From: a bacterium
Lineage (GTDB): Bacteria > Patescibacteriota > Minisyncoccia > Phycocordibacterales > UBA10002
Direction: 5' to 3'
Assembly: GCA_030697445.1 (NCBI GenBank)
Contig: JAUYPY010000034.1
Location: forward strand, 1-18,184
Length of the DNA: 18,184 bases
The position numbers were made by a program, and so were the translations under genes. The notes under the pieces were generated by a model. That model was not told the DNA's origin. It worked only from the letters and a program-made list of their open reading frames with translations, and did not search any database. The number at the start of each line of letters is the position of its first letter. Within the stretch, counting starts at the first letter, position 1. This document shows positions 15,991 through 18,184 of this stretch, in pieces.

Positions 15991-16746
15991 TTAACTCTTT
16001 TCCCATATATACTCAAACATTTTCTCAAAGGTCTCCCGGATGTACTTACTTTCCATAACAACCGTCACCAGCCCATCTTTGAAGTTGGTAATCGCGACTT
16101 TGTCGCCGTATATAATAATCTGCGCGGGAATGTTCAATTTTTCCGCAGGCACTTTTTTTCGCGTGATGAGATATTTTTCGTCGTCCTCCACCGGCGTCGC
16201 TACCATCTGGCTTGCCGCAAGCGGTGTGATGGCGCGCGTTTTGATATTTTGCTCAACCTGCTTTTTAATTTGTTCTTTGATGAGTTGCAGCACTTCTCGC
16301 CTGCCTTCAATAATGGGCGAGCTGATAACTCGTATATCCTGTCCAACTTCAATAATATCGGCATACACATTTTGCAGTCCCTCCGTTCCTTCAAAAAATT
16401 GAATACTTGGTTTTCCGGAAAGTAGGTTGAATGACGAAGCGAAAAGCCCGTATGAGCGTTCCAGCGTCTGAAACGCTTCCTCGGAGCGCTCTCTGCGCGC
16501 CGCGGCAAGTTCTTTGAGTTTCTTCGGATGCGCAGGGAAGAAGAGCGCAACCTTACCAATATCCTCGCGCTTCTCGGCAAGTCCAAGAGCCGTCAATTGC
16601 TCCAGCACTTTGTAGGTTAAGGCGCGCCCCGTACCTGTTTTTGAGGCAATAATCTTTGCTGGCGACAGCCCGTTTTCAAGCAAAAACAAATAAATCTTTG
16701 CCTGCTCTTTTGTGAGCCCCGAATCAATAATTATTTTTTCATTCAT
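15991..16746 (-). CDS. TrmB-like winged-helix transcriptional regulator
   Basis: The 251-aa protein opens with a winged helix-turn-helix (residues 8-75; LTKEQAKIYLFLLENGLSPA, then KTGTGRALTYKVLEQLTALG), the pattern of the TrmB family best known from archaeal sugar regulators and frequent in Parcubacteria. A basic helix (KKLKELAAARRERSEEAFQT) follows, then an alpha/beta effector-like domain from about 110 (SIQFFEGTEGLQNVYADIIE to the C-terminus), including IIIYGDKVAITNFKDGLVTV, a motif seen in TrmB effector domains. The ligand is unknown. It heads a minus-strand unit with yebC and ruvC. A perfect inverted repeat overlaps its start codon, suggesting autoregulation. Confidence 0.85.
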   Translation of the reverse strand: MNEKIIIDSGLTKEQAKIYLFLLENGLSPAKIIASKTGTGRALTYKVLEQLTALGLAEKREDIGKVALFFPAHPKKLKELAAARRERSEEAFQTLERSYGLFASSFNLLSGKPSIQFFEGTEGLQNVYADIIEVGQDIRVISSPIIEGRREVLQLIKEQIKKQVEQNIKTRAITPLAASQMVATPVEDDEKYLITRKKVPAEKLNIPAQIIIYGDKVAITNFKDGLVTVVMESKYIRETFEKMFEYIWEKS

Positions 16747-16773
16747 ATTCTGTTACGCCAGTGTAACAGAATA
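16746..16773. promoter_or_regulatory. Perfect inverted repeat over the regulator start, likely operator
   Basis: The arms TATTCTGTTAC (16746-16756) and GTAACAGAATA (16763-16773) are perfect 11-bp reverse complements around a 6-bp spacer. The left arm touches the ATG of the TrmB-like gene (16744-16746, minus strand). The symmetry and position fit a dimer-binding operator used for self-repression. As RNA it could also form a hairpin hiding the start. Confidence 0.7.
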
Positions 16774-16804
16774 GGGCTTAAAAAGCAAGCAAACGGTGGA
16801 AAAA

Positions 16805-16846
16805 GCCACAAAATAGTGAATAAATAAGCCGTTTTGTGGCAAAACG
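16805..16846. repeat. Overlapping inverted repeats upstream of the accessory promoter
   Basis: GCCACAAAA (16805-16813) is mirrored by TTTTGTGGC (16832-16840) across 18 bases. The right arm also lies in a second palindrome, CGTTTTG (16830-16836), TGG, CAAAACG (16840-16846), which ends one base before the -35 element. Sharing one arm suggests two alternative binding states or cooperative sites for a regulator. The sequence differs from the repeat at 16746, so a different protein is probable. Confidence 0.55.
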
Positions 16847-16847
16847 C

Positions 16848-16875
16848 TTGACTTATATTTTCATTATGCTATGAT
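16848..16875 (+). promoter_or_regulatory. Strong sigma70-type promoter for the accessory unit
   Basis: TTGACT (16848-16853) and TATGAT (16870-16875) are separated by 16 bases, with TGC before the -10 forming an extended element. Each hexamer matches consensus at 5 of 6 positions. Transcription would start near 16882, which excludes the ATG at 16871 as a start and points to ATG 16898. Confidence 0.75.
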
Positions 16876-16897
16876 TGTAGACGGAAAGCTCTTAATT

Positions 16898-17248
16898 ATG
16901 AATACAAAAACATACTTCGGTTTCGGTATCGCTCCCTCAATGTTCCCCTCCAACTGCACTATCCGTAAGCAAACGCTTACGGTGGAGCAAGCGAAGGAGA
17001 TCATCGCGGCGGGCGTGGTCAGTTGCCTCAACCCCAGTCACAAAGCCAGCATCGATGTGATGCAGACCCGATTCGGCATCTCGGTGGAAATCCCACCGAA
17101 AGCGCCGAGCGTGGTTGTGCAGAACGGAGAGGCAGCGATGGTGATGGGGGTCAGCGGGTTGCCCCGGTTGGAAAACCGGCACGAGTACACCGCCGAAGAA
17201 GTGGCGGGTGCGAAATTCAATTTCGCGCTGTTCACGGTTTCCGAGTAG
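16898..17248 (+). CDS. DUF1874/STIV-B116-like small protein (AcrIII-1 ring-nuclease superfamily candidate)
   Basis: The start at 16898 gives 116 aa; an in-frame ATG at 16871 lies inside the -10 element and cannot be on the transcript. By eye the protein aligns along its length with DUF1874 proteins such as STIV B116 (also about 116 aa) and SIRV1 gp29. It has YFGFGIAPSMFP where they have YLxNAFSxxML; TLTVEQAKEII; VVSCLNPSHKASIDVMQTRF for their I(S/N)AIGHxSTxxL; GEAAMVMGV for GDEALIIMI; PRLEN for QRLEE; and a final F-x-L/F strand. His48 falls at the position of the active-site His (H47 of gp29), and R90/E92 near the Arg/Glu pair. Viral members degrade the cyclic tetra-adenylate of type III CRISPR. 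GG of the family GH is changed to SH with a two-residue insertion, so activity is uncertain. Confidence 0.55.
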   Translation: MNTKTYFGFGIAPSMFPSNCTIRKQTLTVEQAKEIIAAGVVSCLNPSHKASIDVMQTRFGISVEIPPKAPSVVVQNGEAAMVMGVSGLPRLENRHEYTAEEVAGAKFNFALFTVSE

Positions 17249-17354
17249 TACTCGCCATGTCATATCGGCCTGACATTAAACAGCCGCGTAATTCTTCGGG
17301 GAAGCTCCGAGGGGCCTGACAAGCCGAAACTGTTGGGGTGGACATTTCTACCCC

Positions 17355-17411
17355 TTGCTTCTCGGGATGTGTGTCCCGACTGATGATTGGCTCAAAAGAG
17401 CCGAAAAGCAG
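17355..17411 (+). ncRNA. Candidate type III hammerhead ribozyme
   Basis: Order along the RNA: stem III strand TTGCTT (17355-17360), cleavage-site base C17361 (a UUC triplet), stem I TCGGGA/TCCCGA (17362-17367 with 17374-17379) with loop TGTGTG, core CTGATGA (17380-17386), two extra T, stem II GGCTC/GAGCC (17389-17393 with 17398-17402) with loop AAAA, core GAAA (17403-17406), and stem III strand AAGCAG (17406-17411). All three stems pair, stem III with one terminal G-T wobble. The stem I loop resembles the TGTGCTT loop of the satellite tobacco ringspot virus hammerhead. Self-cleavage is predicted after C17361. The two T between CTGATGA and stem II are not canonical and could lower activity. 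Confidence 0.75.
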
Positions 17412-17431
17412 AAAAGTTCTTACACAAAAAG

Positions 17432-17438
17432 AAAGGAG
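17432..17438 (+). promoter_or_regulatory. Strong Shine-Dalgarno site for the 71-aa gene
   Basis: AAAGGAGG (about 17432-17439) lies 5-6 bases before ATG 17445. It decides the start: a longer in-frame reading from ATG 17355 would begin inside the ribozyme and lacks any ribosome site. Few other genes in the window have such a site. Confidence 0.85.
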
Positions 17439-17444
17439 GGGTAT

Positions 17445-17660
17445 ATGGCCGAAAAAAGGTATCAAACCCTTCTCGCTGAAGTGCTTGAGACAATCAAGCG
17501 CGAAAAAGGCGAGGAGGAGATGAAAAAAATGTTTCGAGAATGCAAGGAGGCGGGAAAAGAGGCGATGAGCCGACAGGTTCTCAGCCAAATCAGCAAACAA
17601 GCATCCACGGAACTGCGCCAACTGCTGTTGGCGCGCCACCCCGACTTGAAAAACATATAA
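17445..17660 (+). CDS. 71-aa helical protein of unknown function
   Basis: The product is highly charged and almost entirely helix-forming: MAEKRYQTLLAEVLETIKRE, then a Lys/Glu-rich stretch with KKMFRECKEAGKEAMSR, then VLSQISKQASTELRQLLLAR and HPDLKNI. One cysteine is present (about residue 33). There is no signal or membrane segment. Spacing of hydrophobic residues suggests two or three amphipathic helices, perhaps a small DNA- or protein-binding bundle, but no family is recognised. It lies directly downstream of the hammerhead candidate, so its mRNA would start at the cleavage point with 83 bases of structured leader. The next gene follows after 36 bases. Confidence 0.75.
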   Translation: MAEKRYQTLLAEVLETIKREKGEEEMKKMFRECKEAGKEAMSRQVLSQISKQASTELRQLLLARHPDLKNI

Positions 17661-17663
17661 CGG

Positions 17664-17676
17664 TGCCGACTCGGCA
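17664..17676. repeat. Intercistronic palindrome
   Basis: TGCCGA and TCGGCA flank a single C, a perfect 13-bp inverted repeat between the 71-aa and 114-aa genes. It could be a binding site or a small RNA hairpin (TGCC/GGCA). GGTGCCGA, which covers its left arm, recurs at 17717-17724 and in reverse at 18032-18039. Confidence 0.45.
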
Positions 17677-17696
17677 TCAAAACCAAAAGGAAAGAT

Positions 17697-18041
17697 ATGA
17701 CCTCGAAAGAGTTCGTTGGTGCCGAGTTGGAGCAGGCCTACGCCGAAGTATTCGGCGGAGCGGTAAACGGAGGATGGAGCGACGGCGGGAAGGATGTCGC
17801 GACGAACGACAGCGAAATCCCCGCCGTGCAGGTGAAGTCCTCTGTTCCGTTCGCTCTCGCGTTCCTAAAGGAATCGCTTCGCCGCCGCCGCTTTATTCCC
17901 ATTTGTGTTGGGGATCCAAGCGGCAAGGAAGAGATGCTCCATTCCCTGAAGAAATTCGGGGGCTATGTGGGGAATGATATTCCAAGGCGCGTGGAGATTC
18001 TTGAGGGAATCGCGAGGGTACGGGAGCTCATCGGCACCTAA
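17697..18041 (+). CDS. Small PD-(D/E)XK-like protein
   Basis: The 114-aa protein starts after GGAAAG, an acceptable ribosome site. The first helix (EFVGAELEQAYAEVFGG) is followed by GGWSDGGKDVATND, then IPAVQVKSSVPFALAFLKES and a strand RRRFIPICVGDPSG. This order (helix with Glu, GKD with D33, strand with Q45-V-K47, helix, strand) is the core of the PD-(D/E)XK nuclease fold; Mrr-type and other members use QxK instead of ExK. At 114 aa it is near the minimum, comparable with small Holliday-junction resolvase-like enzymes. It could be an active nuclease, a nicking protein, or an inactive structural relative. It is probably co-transcribed with the 71-aa gene. Confidence 0.7.
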   Translation: MTSKEFVGAELEQAYAEVFGGAVNGGWSDGGKDVATNDSEIPAVQVKSSVPFALAFLKESLRRRRFIPICVGDPSGKEEMLHSLKKFGGYVGNDIPRRVEILEGIARVRELIGT

Positions 18042-18154
18042 CTGTTCGCTTGGGGCGGACGGGGCAGAGCGACTGCCTGGCAACAGAATGGTCGCAGGAG
18101 AATCTTCGGATTCTCTCTCTTATCGGACTCATTATCTCGGGATAGTGAATTCGT
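18042..18154 (+). other. Non-coding stretch with hairpins after the accessory genes
   Basis: A 7-bp stem GAGAATC/GATTCTC (18098-18104, 18109-18115) closes a stable TTCG tetraloop and is followed by a pyrimidine-rich but not T-only tail (TCTCTTATC), so it may be a weak terminator. GCGAC/GTCGC (18069-18073, 18091-18095) and ATTATC/GATAGT (18131-18136, 18141-18146, one wobble) could also pair. No gene is evident. Confidence 0.4.
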
Positions 18155-18184
18155 ATGGGAAGAAAGTTCTTTGAAGAATTTCCT
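18155..18184 (+). CDS. Possible start of a further gene, cut by the window end
   Basis: From ATG 18155 the frame stays open to the last base (MGRKFFEEFP). Ten codons cannot establish a gene, and no strong ribosome site precedes it. It is listed because it follows the preceding gene at a plausible distance on the same strand. Confidence 0.25.
   Translation, partial: MGRKFFEEFP

Larger units (their letters stand above)
17249..17444 (+). ncRNA. Structured non-coding region between accessory genes
   Basis: No convincing ORF lies in these 196 bases. They contain two copies of GGCCTGACA (17267-17275 and 17313-17321), each followed by GCCG. There are several hairpins: CTTC/GAAG at 17294-17304 (alternatively TCGGGG/CTCCGA at 17296-17310), and GGGGT/ACCCC at 17335-17354. 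AACAG (17279-17283) and CTGTT (17330-17334) could pair around the middle. The 3' half is the hammerhead candidate listed separately, followed by an A-rich strand and a strong ribosome site. Confidence 0.5.

Noticed and set aside
16871..16897. Earlier ATG for the DUF1874-like gene
   Set aside because: This ATG lies inside the -10 hexamer, so it would not be on the transcript; family length also fits ATG 16898.
17313..17330. CTGACAAGCCGAAAC as a second hammerhead core
   Set aside because: It lacks the required G-A after CTGAN and has no room for stem II before GAAA.
17540..17977. 145-codon + strand frame across the 71-aa and 114-aa genes
   Set aside because: It overlaps both genes in another frame, lacks a ribosome site, and its Arg/Pro-rich product looks like a shadow frame.
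18060..18125. tRNA-like segment with a TTCG loop
   Set aside because: The loop is a closed TTCG tetraloop on a 7-bp stem, not a 7-base T-loop, and no acceptor or D arm can be built.
1..18184. CRISPR array, insertion sequence, integrase or transposase
   Set aside because: No regularly spaced direct repeats, no terminal inverted repeats framing an ORF, and no recombinase motif were seen on either strand.

Overview
The window reads as chromosomal DNA of a Patescibacteria (CPR) bacterium, most likely a parcubacterial lineage. The evidence is a compact layout with 1-4 base overlaps, few Shine-Dalgarno sites, reduced versions of standard proteins (243-aa YidC, 176-aa YebC), and a VirB4/PrgI/pilin cluster of the kind common in these genomes. 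TGA is used as stop, so the recoded Gracilibacteria/Absconditabacteria are excluded. The lineage is inferred from gene style, not from a marker tree.

Region 1 (1-7111, + strand) is a type IV secretion-like envelope operon. In order it holds a proline-tailed protein cut by the window edge, PrgI-like membrane protein, a stand-alone VirB4 N-terminal-like protein, VirB4 ATPase, small membrane protein, secreted Ig-like protein, VirB2-like pilin with a long coiled-coil tail, and a membrane-anchored beta-propeller-like protein. ATGA overlaps and very short gaps indicate translational coupling.

Region 2 (7082-11027) is the replication-origin neighbourhood: yidC, rnpA and rpmH on the minus strand, divergent from dnaA and dnaN. 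A very AT-rich gap with DnaA boxes lies between dnaA and dnaN (candidate oriC). rpmH (44 aa) was found by direct translation.

Region 3 (11028-16773) is housekeeping: a class A penicillin-binding protein divergent from tyrS; a shared bidirectional terminator; then, on the minus strand and transcribed toward that terminator, trmB-like regulator, yebC, ruvC and a 27-codon acidic ORF. The regulator has a perfect 11-bp-arm inverted repeat over its own start codon, probably an autoregulatory operator.

Region 4 (about 16800-18184, + strand) looks accessory. Base composition and codon use change, a strong promoter flanked by palindromes drives it, and Shine-Dalgarno sites appear. It encodes a 116-aa protein that I align by eye to DUF1874/STIV-B116 (the AcrIII-1 ring-nuclease superfamily), a 71-aa helical protein, and a 114-aa protein with a PD-(D/E)XK-like D...QxK signature. 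Between the first two lies a structured RNA that fits a type III hammerhead ribozyme in almost every core position, with an unusual 2-nt insertion before stem II. A viral-type CRISPR-evasion-like protein, a nuclease-like protein and a self-cleaving RNA in one small transcription unit make this the most interesting part of the window. All of it rests on reading the sequence without database searches.
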